From assembly GCF_947507565.1 (NCBI RefSeq), contig NC_089180.1, forward strand, positions 3,224,001 through 3,288,000: a DNA stretch of 64,000 bases, written 5' to 3'. This stretch comes from Oscarella lobularis. Its lineage: Eukaryota; Porifera; Homoscleromorpha; Homosclerophorida; Oscarellidae. The stretch's first letter is position 1. Each line of letters opens with the position of its first letter. Under the pieces are notes generated by a model. The model did not search any database, was not told the origin of the DNA, and saw only the letters and a list, made by a program, of their open reading frames with translations. Positions 40,180-51,729 of this stretch are shown here, piece after piece. Position numbers and translations under genes: made by a program.

Positions 40180-43100
40180 CAGAGTTGCTACCGGTATGCA
40201 CTACTTCCTGTTTACGTAATGTAAGGCAAAAGCGATTGATACCTTAGGTATTTGGCCATTTTGCGTAGTAGTCTGTCCCGTCAATCAGTAACAGCTTTCC
40301 TACATAGCGCCTTTATATACTTGGTGAGAGAGTAGTTATGCGATCCCTACTGTAGACCCGCCATGTTTCTGCCACGCGGATTATACGGCAACTGGCTATC
40401 GATGCTTAAACGCAAGTGCTCCATTGCTATTTTTCGGTGTTTTCTTTGGTTCTTCTTGTTCATTATTTTCTTCTGGGTGTGCTGCGTCGTCAGATACGTT
40501 TGCAATGTTCGTTTATTCCGCCGATTTGTTTTGCTCTTGTTTTTCTTTATAGATGTAGGGTGCGATAAGACTGTTTATACGCATGCGCTTGTTGCTAGGC
40601 GAATTAAGTTTAGAATAATTACTTAATCGAATTTGATGAGCACCGATAAGGCGGAGTCACCCACGATGAGCTCAATCAATGCACCAATAGAAAGCAAAAT
40701 TGCGCGAACTTACAGCCCCATCCTGCCGGTTTGACAAATCGTTCGCGCGCCTTCTGTTTCGACGATTTCGCGGATTGCTTCAGTCATGACCAGCCTCGCG
40801 CACTGTTTTTACACTCTCGGCTACGTCACGCGAGCGCGACGAGCATGTAAAATGCCTTGCTTTTTTGCAGAGTTTGCAAGTCAATACGTAGATGACGTTG
40901 TCAGATTCTCAATTAATATTTTGTGTTATGTAGTGCGTCTTTCTTGTCTAAGTACTTGTTATTGTATTTGATGCTGTTATTGCTAGTCATAGTTTGCACT
41001 TTATGAAATATAATGGAGAAGTTCTACTTTCATATGTTGGGACAATCGTTTTCTTTGAAGCTGTTTAGCTCCTTTTGTGGCTAACGTTGGTCAGGGATTT
41101 CTGATCTCACTAATTTGGAGCTAAACATAAAGCAGGACTCCTATTCCTTTTTTGGAAAATCAATGTTCCTCATCATGGGCAAGGTACGCTATCTAGAAAA
41201 GGTGTCGTATGTTAATAAAAATTATAAAGTAATGTACCAGTAGGTACGTCATTCCCGACGGATGTCAGCGGAACCGCTACGACCTTGGGCTGTGGTGCGC
41301 CAAAACGGCAAAATTGTGTGTGATTATTGCGATTGCATGGCGTGGTACACACAGACGACACTTACTTTCGACCAGAAATTGTACGTATTAATTTCAGACT
41401 TGGAGAGGCGTGATTCAACGTCGCGGCAGTTTTGACGCTATCTGCTCTCTCGGTGGTTCAATTCTTGTTTCTGACCGATCTTTCACCTCCGACCACGCCT
41501 ACGTACGCCACCTGCCAGAAGCCCTTCCAAGACCACGCAGAGAACACCAGTACACATCTTCTATCATATCGCCACTATTTATTGATTGACAGAACACGCA
41601 GATACAGCCTACACCAAAAAATCGAAACCGCCTTTGACTTCTTTTTTCAAAAAAAACGATTAGGACTTCATAATAGTGAAACCGTTCTTCGCTCCGCCTA
41701 ATTCCATTGTCGTCTCGCATAACGTCTTCCTCGCGACGACGAACGACCGCAGCGTGATCGCGAACGGCGCGACCGCAAGCTCGTACCACGCGTTTTGTCG
41801 ACAGACTTAGTGCGCGTCAAAGCGCTTGTCAAAGCGCGAACAAAGTTGTAGTCGTTTCGTTTAATTTCGTCGAGGTTGAACGAACGAAACAGCTCTTCTG
41901 CACGGAGGGTGCGAACCTGCACGCGCTAAACTTTATTGTCGAGCCGCGTGTTGATGCGAAAGCTCTCGAAGTGGCTGATTCATTGCGACCACTCTTTCGC
42001 TCCGTTGCGAAAATTCAACGTTCGGGATTCATCGAGCGAATCATGAGACTCCTGTCTCCATGTGTAAGTAAGATACTGAGTGAGTATATTATCGATAAGA
42101 CTGAACATATAACAGACATCTAGGTCACGTGCTCTAGTCCTAGTCACACCACACATGCCTGGTTGCCATCTCTTCCGACATGCCTCGATGAAATGAATGA
42201 CCACTCCAAACAAAGAGGCTCGTTTCGTATAGCCTTCAAAATCACGAACCCTACACAGGAACTATTGGCATTAATACCTTCCCACGTTGGCACGTCTGTA
42301 CATTGTGAGAAGGTACCCACAAAAAATGATAATGATAAGAATTGGCTCAAACGATGGCGGCGGGAATGCAGATATAGGCACCCCCACCAATCCTTTTAGC
42401 CTTAAGACTCGGCTGATTAGGGCGCTTGGAAGATGATTCCCTGTCCAAAGCGCTCAGCACGTTTAATTTTGCTAAAAACGATTGTTCACAGAAGCTGGTA
42501 AAAATTGGAGAGACGCGGAAAAGCACAGCTGCAACACGTGCGGCTAGGCGTGGTGGTTGACCTTATCGTAAGAACCGGAGTCGTTTTAACCTACACCGCT
42601 GCCTCCTCCACTGACAGGTTTGCTACTTATTTCCCAATTTGTTGACCAACACTGCTGTGCCCTCCAAAGACTAAAGTTGTCTGGTCGCTATTTACTAAGA
42701 CATTTTTTACTGACACTGCTTTCTCTTCCACTGCCTGATGTTGTTTTCGCAGCAATCACTGAAACGTTTTTAACAACTCTGCTGTTTCCTACACTGACCG
42801 GGGTTGCTTGCTCATTATTGTCTGCGCAATCGCCACTTTGCGTTCTTAATTAATAGTAGTAAGAGACGTAACGTAGTCCATGCAGTAGACAAACGTCTTC
42901 AAATTTTACCAGACGTACCGGTATCAAGTACTTTTCTTCTATTACTGTTGGGGTTTAATTAAAATATGTCACAAGCACAAGGGTAACAGTGTAGGGTAGG
43001 GTAGCGGTTTTCTTATAGGGGCTTTACATTTTTGTTCTTTGCAACATTTTAAAACAAGAATTATTTCTAATAAAAACACTATCTATCAGGCAGTGGCATC

Positions 43101-43335
43101 AATATAGAAAGAAAGCAAAACTTAATACTGGAGGAGGTGAAGCAAGATTCACCAAATGAGATAATTTTGGCTGGAGAAGGCGCTGCGCGCTGACTTCCCT
43201 GGCCAAGGCGCAAAATTTGGTTGTCGTGTTCCTTTTGATTGCTTGTTTTCTACGGGTGCTTTATATTTGTTTACGCTCTATAGGCATCTCTGTAGCAATG
43301 TTCCGGTTGAAAAATGTGACTTCACGAGTTTGACT
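40180..43335. other. 3.2 kb without a supportable gene
   Basis: A hydrophobic frame at 40363-40626 follows a TATATA at 40313 but has no further support. Frames at 41432-41922 are open on both strands and rich in Arg or Ser. Nothing with a recognisable domain, splice model or repeat end was found. Confidence 0.35.
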
Positions 43336-43339
43336 AGCC

Positions 43340-43440
43340 TCTGAAACCCAGACCCTCCCCGCGCGCGCTACTTGCGGAGAGAATCTGGGCAACTTTGTAC
43401 TACGCGTCGGTTCCTTTGATTGTAATTGGATTAATGAGCC
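43340..43440. repeat. MITE-like hairpin repeat, copy 2
   Basis: A-C-C-C-A-G-A-C-C-C-T-C-C-C-C-G-C-G-C-G-C-G-C-T-A-C and the distal A-G-A-A-T-C-T-G-G-G-C-A-A-C-T-T match copy 1 at 33838-33935, including the G-G-T-T-C-C-T-T-T-G-A-T tail. Confidence 0.6.
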
Positions 43441-43894
43441 TAAACCCGTGACTGCGATCGCTAGCTATTCTGCTGTGCTGCGCGTCGAAAATGTCGACTG
43501 TCGATCTGTCTATGCCGCGAGTTTGCGACGTCGTTTTCGTTTCTCGTCAGGGGAAGCCGGAAGGCATGTGGCAACGCGTCTTTGCCTTTTCTGACAAAAA
43601 CGGCGTCGCATAGGGGAATCGAATGTCGAGACACGCACGAGTATATGCATGTACGTTCGCGAGGTACAAGCAGCGCGTACACTGTCTGTAAGCCGCACGT
43701 ACGTACGCTGTGCTCGTAACGCGTACGTTAATTTGATAATGCAATTACAATTACAATGAATTCGTCCAATAACCCCCGATTGCCTAAAATTGGTCAACTT
43801 CCATCAGGCAATTGAACGGTTTTGCCAGGCTTCCACGTCTTTGTTGTGTTTTCAATAATGAAATACTCCGGAACGGATATACATATGGTAAATG
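43441..43894. other. No gene seen
   Basis: Open minus-strand frames at 43461-43797 lack motifs; nothing else noted. Confidence 0.4.
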
Positions 43895-44876
43895 TTAGAT
43901 AAATTCTTCATCGGCACCTCTCATTTCGTTGTCCGCAGACTGATACTTCAAACATAATTTTAAAAACGCTGTTAGAGTCGTGTCGGGCGGCGAAGCGGCT
44001 ATATCGGCGGCATTTTCTTCTGTGAAGAGAACTTGTTGTCCGTTAGGAAGATGAACGTGTAGTTGAACCGAAGGATATCGATCGTGGATTGAAAATCCAA
44101 AATTCGCCAACACGCGTCACTGCAGCTAATGTATCGTGCTGCTTGGTAGAGCGATACTTCGTCGTTGGGACTTATGCCTTGCAGAACAAATGATGCCATG
44201 TCGTATCCTTTCATCAGATACTTGATGACCAACTGTGTGACTCTTATGCTGTTGCACATTTCCACGTTGGGATGGCAGTTAAAGGCGTCGCAGAGGTACG
44301 GAGAATATGGCACAACCCATCTGTTGTCCATAACAACAGTACGCCAGTTAACAACTTTATTGCAGGTATGACCGCTTTGTCGAGGACTGCGTCGACGGTA
44401 GAGTGGGTAACCATCATTACCACAAACCGTCTCTTGAGAGAAATCTTTTGGGAATCCTTTTTGCATCTATCATCCTCCATGCAAGAACACGTAGGATTCG
44501 TTTCTCAACACGGTCCGTGCATCATGTTTGTAACAACAATATCATGCAAGTGGGGATTGGTGTCCTTGTTAGGAATTTCCGCCGAAATAATAGCGTTAAT
44601 CTTGTCCGGCATTAGCGGACTTGCCAACCAAAGTAAAACGTGAGGATAAGGAGGTCCTCGCTTTTGCCATTCGATCGTAGAGACGTGAGCTGACACCTTT
44701 CCAAATATGCAGTCCTTTGTCAAAGCATTCATAAGACTTTCTTTCTTCAGATGAAAAACGCGGACAACGATATCGGGTCGATCGTTCGCTTGCTTAATGG
44801 AAAGCCCCAAATCGACATCAAGCGATCGAAAGAGCATTACGCCTACGCGTAAAGCTGATATTCGCAGCAAGTACAT
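43895..44876 (-). pseudogene. Helitron Rep domain, copy 2
   Basis: From 44876: I-V-V-R-V-F-H-L-K-K-E-S-L, T-I-E-W-Q-K-R-G-P-P-Y-P-H-V-L-L-W (the first His of HUH is Tyr), I-I-S-A-E-I-P and M-M-H-G-P-C; after a stop and frame change G-Y-P-L-Y-R-R-R, D-N-R-W-V-V-P-Y-S-P-Y-L and V-T-Q-L-V-I-K-Y-L-M-K-G, where the family has a Y-x-x-x-Y pair and only the second Tyr remains. A third frame gives F-G-F-S-I-H-D-R-Y-P-S-V-Q-L-H-V-H-L-P. More complete than copy 1 at the C-terminal side but with both catalytic motifs damaged. Confidence 0.85.
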
Positions 44877-45380
44877 AACCCAGCTTAGAGAACTTCACCA
44901 ACTTCTTGATGTGGGTGTTATTGAAGAGAAAGAGTACGTGGATGACGTATTCTCCTGGCATTGTTCCAATTCCTCGGAAAAGCGCAGGGAACTGTTCGAT
45001 AACGCGAATCTCGTGTATAATCGCCTACTTCTTTTCCTTTTTCAGGAGGGCGGGTCTCTTCAAAATCTGAAGAGCTTCAAGGGCAGGTTGATTGAGAACT
45101 TGGTGTAGACGTACGACGTTATCACTCTGAATGACTTTGTCCTCACGGACACTCATTTTCGCCGTGAATGCTCCCAACTCAGTCCATCGCTTTCCGGTAT
45201 TGTGCCTTCGGTCTTGCCGCCAAGCAACACGACAGCAATCGTGACGTATAACAGGGTTAGGCTATTTCCTACACTAGCAAGTTACTTTTGCTGACAGCCG
45301 TCAATCGCAACGTCTTTCTTAATGTCTTAGATTGCGGAAGGATCTCTGTCGAATCACTCACCGGAACAGCAAGTGAAGCG
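44877..45380. other. No certain gene
   Basis: A plus-strand frame (about 44845-45108) starts Y-I-T-Q-L-R-E-L-H-Q-L-L-D-V-G-V-I-E-E-K-E-Y, which has the look of a short C-terminal helical domain, but it overlaps the Rep remnant and stands alone. Confidence 0.3.
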
Positions 45381-45479
45381 TTGCCACAAACTTGTAATGG
45401 CAGATGAGAGAGTTTAGGCCTACTGCTTTTGCGTCGCTTCTCTCTTCTGCTAGTGACGACGGAGCAAAGGTGGATTTCA

Positions 45480-46748
45480 ATTTTCTGACGCTTTGATCAA
45501 TACTTAGCCACCTCGCATGGTGCTGGCAAAGTCCCAGTTTTGTGGAGAAGGCTTGTTATAGCTTCCAAGCCTGCCGTTCGTACTGCACTGTTGTTTTAAA
45601 AATCGTAAATTTGTCGTATAATGTTGTTGAATTTTTTAACATATGGAACGGCATTAGCCGCTTGAGATGCCGCTAAATTTAGGCGATGAGCCGCGCAGTG
45701 CACACCTACAGCTGACGTCGCCAGCTCCTTGAGACGAGTTACAACACCAAAACGTCGACCTGTCATTGTTTCAGCGCCGTAGTAGTGCCAATTCCTCTCA
45801 TTTTTTCCGGGTCAAGTCTCACAGCTTTGACGTACTCGAACACTAGTTTTGTAAGTGTTTCTGCTCCAACACTGATGTTTACGGCTATCGGCGAGGCAGT
45901 GTCGGAAACGCGGTCAACTTCCGGTTCAAGGACGTCAATTGTCTTCAGGTACTGACACTTTAGCTTTCCGGAATCTTTGGCAACAAATCTACCGTGTATA
46001 GCCGTCTGTTCGGTTACAGTACAGTCTTTGGTTTTGTCCAGCATCAAAGCGTAGTGATCCGCCTTTTTCATGTCTGAATTGATAGTCTTCTCTATTACGT
46101 CTGATATAACAAATAGCATATCTTGAATTGTTTTGTGAGAAGTATACACAGCATTCCTTGCAACTCTTATCTTCTCTTTGATATTTACTCCTAACAAACC
46201 CGCTAGATTCAGAAGAGGCTCGTAGTTTGTCGTTTGTGCAATTCTTTGCTTCGCCAAAAAAGAGGCAGGTGAATGCTTGCTCCATGCCTACTTGAGCCAC
46301 AGGAGGATTCATTGCTGCAGCTATGTTCGTTCTTGGATTGAGAGTAGAGAAAGCCTCTCTTTTGACGAATTTAACGTGAGCAGCGCTTTTTTCGTGTTTT
46401 GTAATGCTGCTAAGGCGTATTCTTCGGCAAGTCACGATTATAGGGCAATTTGTACTTTTGACAGAGAGAGCAAAACATGCCTTGAACGTCGGCGACGTAC
46501 TTGAGCCACGGTCGTCCGACGCGCCATGACGAGTGAAAGGTCTTGGACTGCTTTCCCGACGTACTGGAGTGACTCGTAGTCACAGAATCAGCTGTTCTTG
46601 ATGAGGCCTCACTTTCACTGAGAAGCTTGACTACGTCGTCAGATTCGCTGTCACTGTCGGAGTCTGACTCCTCGCGAACGCGTTTCGCTGCCGATTCACG
46701 AGTAATATCGCCTTCACGAGACGACGAAAAGAACCGGCGTATAGACAT
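45480..46748 (-). pseudogene. hAT transposase, copy 2
   Basis: From 46748: acid/serine-rich start, then W-L-K-Y-V-A-D-V-Q-G-M-F-C-S-L-C-Q-K-Y-K-L, a BED/TTF-type finger as in ZMYM-like hAT proteins; frame changes near 46440 and 46240; then H-Y-A-L-M-L-D-K-T-K-D (first Asp region), V-F-E-Y-V-K-A-V-R-L-D; after a stop at 45763 the frame resumes V-V-T-R-L-K-E-L, H-C-A-A-H-R-L-N-L-A-A-S-Q-A-A-N, N-S-A-V-R-T-A-G-L and A-R-W-L-S-I-D-Q-S-V. The order is that of hAT transposases of the DUF4371 type. The dimerisation end is not found. Many lesions. Confidence 0.8.
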
Positions 46749-46890
46749 TCTGTAGGAAGTACGGGACAGTATTTGTCACATGTCATTGTTATTCGCGAGT
46801 AACTAGGATGGCCTCTAAAGCGCCCAAACACGTCTCCTAAAGGCTGTATTGTACAAATGTAAGCAAATTTACGGCATAAACTACGTTCAA

Positions 46891-46983
46891 TACAAATGGT
46901 GGTCGGGGTCCCGCGAGTAGTGGTCGGCCAATCGCACTAGTGGTCGAGCCCGACCACTGCCGACCACTGTCGGCAGAACCCTG
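46891..46983 (-). repeat. hAT-like terminal region with G-T-G-G-T-C-G-G repeats
   Basis: Read on the minus strand it begins C-A-G-G-G-T-T-C-T-G-C-C-G-A-C-A-G-T-G-G-T-C-G-G, the C-A-G-G-G start expected of a hAT end, 235 bases upstream of the copy 2 transposase. The unit G-T-G-G-T-C-G-G recurs several times in both orientations. The other end is not certain (C-A-G-G-G-T-T-A at 45251 is a candidate, without a matching 8-bp duplication). Confidence 0.5.
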
Positions 46984-47575
46984 CACGTGGAAAACTATAT
47001 GAGTCGTCAAGTGCAGAAAAACGAACTTTTAGAAAGGGTGTGGAAGCCTAGTGCGCTGACGATCAACCCCGCCTAGCGCTTTCCCCACTCGGGCGCCTTT
47101 GCTTGGAACATACATATACGCCTTTGCTTGAATACTTGAACCCACGCCAGTGCGCTTCGCCTGCAATCTTCATCTTGAATTATGTTGATGCAAAATGTCC
47201 TTAAGCGCACACTCTTGTTTTGTTTCTTTCCGATGATCTTTGCTGCAGTTCGTCACAGTATTGCATAAAAACTTAACCCCGCAGTTCAGGGGCCTAGCTG
47301 CAACTCGTACACTTCGACTAACACAATTAATCTTCGATCGCTGTTCTTCGCGTGGCGTGAAAAATGAGATCGAGTACATGCTGAAATGCGCTAGAGTGAC
47401 GCAATTTAACTGTACAAGAGCAAAACTAATTTTTTAGCCTTATATCCAAAACGACTTTTATACGTTAAGCGTTTTTCAAAATGTAGCGTACGTTTGAAAT
47501 TCATGCGGATCTCGTGTGTCCAGTCAGAGATAGAGAAAGAGAGGAACGTGAAACTTTCCTTATCATTTTTCCTGA
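46984..47575. other. No gene seen
   Basis: No domain or splice-supported frame on either strand. Confidence 0.4.
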
Positions 47576-47579
47576 CCAG

Positions 47580-48995
47580 AGGATTGAACCCGTGAAGTCC
47601 CGGATAACCTTGTACAATCAACCTCACATTTAACGACCTCTGAAAGGGTTTCTCGTGCGAGCTTTTCTTTTTCGTCGTAGCGACGCATTCGAATTTGACG
47701 CGAGTGTCTGTCCATTTTTACCCTGTCTTGGTGTCGATAGCGTTTGCGCGCGATGGGAGGGCGGGTGAGTATTCGATTGGCAATCGCGCGATCTTTATGC
47801 TCTTTCTTGCGCTTTCAAAAAGCCCCACGGTCGCCACAATTAGAGCGATTAGGCTACTTCAATCGGGTTTGCGGGTGCTCCTTGCAAGCAGTGCGGTTAG
47901 TGTAGGCTAGCGATCGTCGACTTAGGTGAAGATCCGGCCCCTGCGCATTTGCCTAGCAAAGCATAGCCTTCCGCACCATCACGTTCTGTTTGTTTTCTCT
48001 GAAACATCGACACGATTGATTGGTACTGCAACCGCTTCAATTCTTTAGAAGGACGTCTCCTCTTAGCGTACGTGAACACCGTGCAAAATTATTTAATTAA
48101 AAATTACCCGGAAGAGCTGTAAGAGCCTCTCAATATCATAGCCATCAACTTTCTCACCGGTTGTAACTCAGGAACCCTCTCTCTGGATCTTCCACTGGAG
48201 AGCCGTATTCAAGTGACGTGCGGGGCTCAGGAGATTCCGGGTTTGAGATTGTAAAATCACAGTCTCTGTCATCGAGTCGACAGTGGACAAATTAGAGACA
48301 TGCTATTGACTAATTACGGCAGACTGGCCCGTTCTGTTTTTCACGAACGTCCTCACAATCAGACTCATTATCAGCCGCAATCGACGTCACCGAGCGACAA
48401 ACTGTTTGTCCATTGTAACCAACAACGGACGCAGCTCTTTCGCACGTTTTTGTGATCTCGAGGTGATCGTTCTGACACACCAGATAGGCGGCGAACATTC
48501 GTCAATCGACGTCTTGAAGATCGGCTATCTATTCATTAACTCGAACGCTAGCGACATCGATTTCATCGTGCCTTTCAGTAGCCGATTCTGAAAAAAGTGG
48601 ACGCTTACTTTCTCGCTTCCGACCACGTCCAGCTGTTCGACCGCCTTTCGCGGCGTTCCCCCGAGGCTTCAATTTGTGCATCCTGTTGACTTGGGTAATG
48701 AAATCAGAAGCGCGGTTCAGTGCGGCACGCTTTGGTCGCGTGCCGTTTTCTATTGACCAGCAAGGAGTAGAAGAACACAAGCTCCTCACGGTGGCACCAT
48801 TTTGTTTCTTTATCCTTGCATCAATAGCCTTTTCCAATTGGGCAACATATTTTATGAAATCGTTCTTTATCTTGTTTATGGCGTTGGTGGTAAAACCAGG
48901 ATTTTTCGCGATGGCTTCCCATTGTCCGCTTCCCACGTCAGAAATTGCCCGCAGTTCCTTAATTAAGCCAACGGACGGGGACTTTTATCTTTGGA
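47580..48995 (-). CDS. Unidentified spliced gene or gene remnant
   Basis: Minus-strand pieces look coding: 48990-48529 (S-P-S-V-G-L-I-K-E-L-R-A-I-S-D-V-G-S-G-Q, W-E-A-I-A-K-N-P-G-F, then a basic tail), about 48285-48161 (D-F-T-I-S-N-P-E-S-P-E-P-R-T-S-L-E-Y ending G-F-L-S-Y-N-R at a GTGAGA donor, 48160), about 48070-47900 (R-R-P-S-K-E-L-K-R-L-Q-Y-Q-S-I-V) and about 47790-47580 (R-K-R-Y-R-H-Q-D-R-V-K-M-D-R-H-S). A 41-nt GT..AG intron follows the second. Composition is charged and hydrophilic; no domain recognised, and I cannot show that all pieces belong to one gene. Confidence 0.3.
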
Positions 48996-49212
48996 TGAAA
49001 CTCAAGTCGTGGTGCCAAACACGGGTGCGAGACAACAAGTGAGTTGCGTTCCCAATAGTTGAAATCCTGCCGCGCCACACTTGAAAAACGGTGTCTACAG
49101 TCCGCTCGTTTGGAGCCGAATTCTCGGGTTTTCGGAAGCGTTCATCATGCAGTGGCACAGTGTTAGGCGTCCATCGTGATATATAGCGCGCGCTTCATAT
49201 CTTCAGCCGTAC

Positions 49213-49588
49213 ATGTCGTCGCTTCCTCTACCGGTTGAGCGCTCTTTCGACAGTGTAATATGTGGCCATTACGTGTATAAGTTTGTATGGACACCGGCTA
49301 TAGGAGAGTTCATGTCGGTTGAAAAAGACGAAGGCAATCCTCACGATTGTTTTGCTGTTGCCGTTGTGAAAGGTAAAGGAATTGTGGGCCATTTCCCGCG
49401 CGAAGTGTCTCGAGCTTTCTACGCCTTTCTGTCACACGGACGCACAATTACATGCAAAGTGACTGGCCACAGGCGTATGGAAAGGGCTTAGAAGTTCCCT
49501 GTAGATTCACGCTGCACGGAAGACAAAAGCTGATTTCAAGAGTAACAAGATTGCTGCAAGAGCGTGAGACGCCGTGTTTGCAGTAGGT
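49213..49588 (+). pseudogene. HIRAN-like domain protein, one-base frame break
   Basis: ATG at 49213: M-S-S-L-P-L-P-V-E-R, I-C-G-H-Y-V-Y-K-F-V-W-T-P, E-G-N-P-H-D-C-F-A-V-A-V-V, V-G-H-F-P-R-E-V-S and I-T-C-K-V-T-G. The frame then shifts by one base near 49480 and continues G-K-G-L-E-V-P-C-R-F-T-L-H-G to a stop at 49586. N-P-x-D-x-x-A-V-A-V and G-L-E-V-P-C are typical of stand-alone HIRAN-like proteins multiplied in sponge and cnidarian genomes. A TATATA lies near 49182. The single shift could also be a very short intron, so activity is undecided. Confidence 0.55.
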
Positions 49589-50700
49589 GACGACTATAAA
49601 TATATTCCGACACGTTCTTTTAATTAAGGCATGTGGATTTGAGATCATGGCAGTGACATGCGACGGCGCGAGCAACAGGTGCTTCTTCCTGCTTCATCAC
49701 AGTGAGTCAGTAGAGAACCCGACGAACAAAGTCCTGAATCGGTATAGTTAACGCGAACGGTGGCTGCACTTCTTGTCCGAAGGCACTGTGGCGGTTGGCA
49801 AAACATTTACAAGGTGTTTGACTAGCATCATTCGCTGCGATATGCGAAGAGTATCGCATGTTGTTAGCATTGCACAGTGCCACCTTCAAAAACGGGACTT
49901 CAAGCTCGCGTACGAAAGAAAGTCAGTAGTTGGCCCGTGGAAAAGCAACGCAAGAGAGATCGTGACAATAAAACTATCGTTCGTATTCGGACACTTGATC
50001 CATCGCGGAGACGATAAATAATATTTCTACTTTGGCGACGAACTTCTTCAATCTGTAATACTGCTTGTAGTTAAACTCGGCTAGGCCCTTGTTCTCGTCG
50101 TACGTTTTCCATACAAATTAGGCGTGAAATACAGACCAAGAAGGGCTGCCTTTTTTATCTTGTCATATAAACGTAGTTAGGAGCAAAACGTTTGTAAAAT
50201 GTTTGATTTTCTCTGTTTACAACAACGTTTTAACTCGCGTTAAAAAGTCAGTTTTTTAAAATACGTCATGTGACATTGAAATTGATTTAGAATAATCGAT
50301 AATTTGGATAATCGTCGTTCGGATCATCGACGATGTACTGTTTATGATTATCAGCAAAGATGACATAGATGTAACATTTAATAGCATCGAAACTCACTTT
50401 CTAAAATGAAATATAATTTTATTGAAACCTCCAGCAAACATCAAAGCGAGACTTAATGCAAGTCAAGAAGAAAATAAAGAATGGTAGAATTTATCTCCGT
50501 CTGATTGACGCTGCGGTTTTGACGTTCGCCAAACTCATGCCGCTGTTCACACATTCGAGAGCTTCTCTTCCATTGCGGCTTATCTTCGAGCAGCTGTCAA
50601 TGAAATTCTCAAGCAGTTTGAGCATTAACGCCAGCTTTTCACGAGCCCAAGTAGCATCATATATATGTAAAGTTCGTCGACGTTTTCCAACTTCTTTACC
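49589..50700. other. 1.1 kb without a supportable gene
   Basis: AT-rich in the second half (50000-50450). Open frames such as 50456-50707 lack recognisable motifs; that one ends just before the Harbinger remnant and may be part of its leader. Confidence 0.35.
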
Positions 50701-50739
50701 TAATTAATTAAGGTGGCAGTTTTGTTTTCTGCAGACTGA

Positions 50740-51433
50740 GACATGGTTACGACGAAAGGGATATTGGCGGAAGATTCGGAATTTCTCAGCAGAGTGTCAG
50801 CAGAATATGGCGTACCTGGCTAGTTCTACTGCACGACCGTTTAAAGAAGCTTCCCATTTGGCCCAGTAAAGACACTGTTCTGAAATGCTTCCATCGTTCA
50901 AGGAATCGTATTCATCTACAAGAGTGATCCTCGACTGCAATGAGATCTTCATTGAGGTGCCATCTTCGACACGTGCACAGAGTGACACGTACTCGTCATA
51001 TAATCACCACAACACCGCCAAAGGTCTCATTGGAATTTCTCCTTATGGATCCGTCAGCTTCGCTTCAGAGTTGTACGGGAGTCGCATATCTGATAAAGCG
51101 ATTGCGAAGGAATGTGGAATTTTGGATCTGCTTGAAGCAGGGGATAGCGTAATGGCAGATCGAGGGTTTGAGATAGAGGCAATGTTGGCCAAAAGAAAAG
51201 TTAAGCTTAACATTCCTGCCTTCATGAATGGAAAGAGCCAACTCTCAGTTAAGGATGAGGTCAATACCAGACGTATTGCATCAGTTCGAATACACGTTGA
51301 ACGAGCAATCAACCGCGTGAAGACGTTTCGAATCCTGTCACAAGTCGTCCCTCTATCAATGCACCGTGATCTATCGAGGATATGGTTTATTTGTTGCCAT
51401 TTGTCAAACTTTCCTCCCAAACTAAAAGCTTAA
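50740..51433 (+). CDS. PIF/Harbinger-like transposase (HTH_Tnp_4 and DDE_Tnp_4)
   Basis: After an acceptor at about 50735 one frame reads L-R-H-G-Y-D-E-R-D-I-G-G-R-F-G-I-S-Q-Q-S-V, the helix-turn-helix. The DDE domain follows, after a shift near 50885, in one open frame to 51433: V-I-L-D-C-N-E-I-F-I-E-V-P-S (first Asp), Y-S-S-Y-N-H-H-N-T-A-K, S-P-Y-G-S-V-S-F, G-S-R-I-S-D-K, D-S-V-M-A-D-R-G-F-E-I (second Asp) and R-I-H-V-E-R-A-I-N-R-V-K (Glu). All three catalytic acids are present. In this family a THAP or myb-like partner may be separate; none is seen. It is among the best preserved transposase cores here, though the frame change before the core suggests damage at the start. Confidence 0.8.
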
Positions 51434-51729
51434 ATTACTTCAAAGAATGTTGGCCAAATCTGATATCAGCTATGAGAATATCAAAATAAAACGATGTGAG
51501 CACATCCAAACAGCTCTTCCACTTTTCTTCGTTGAAGTAAATCCGTTCGATTGCCATTTCACTTGGCCTCCAGACAACGAGATCGCACCAAGGCCTCCCT
51601 GATATTGCCATTTGTCCAAGAACTTGATAGAAGTAAATGTGTCCCTCTTTCAGGTGCATCTGTCAATCTGTGAATGACGTGTATGAATATGGAAGAAGTC
51701 GATCTAGAAGAATGTACTGCCCTTTGGAA

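Noticed and set aside
40363-40626. Small membrane-protein-like frame downstream of a TATATA
   Set aside because: T-rich codons alone explain the hydrophobicity; no other support.
47575-47620. Second B-box-like sequence on the minus strand
   Set aside because: The matching G-G-T-T-C-A-A-T-C-C lacks paired arms and an A box at the right distance.
48674-49042. Plus-strand hydrophobic frame resembling a membrane protein
   Set aside because: Lies opposite a charged, more protein-like minus-strand frame; hydrophobicity is what the complement of a Lys/Asn-rich frame gives.
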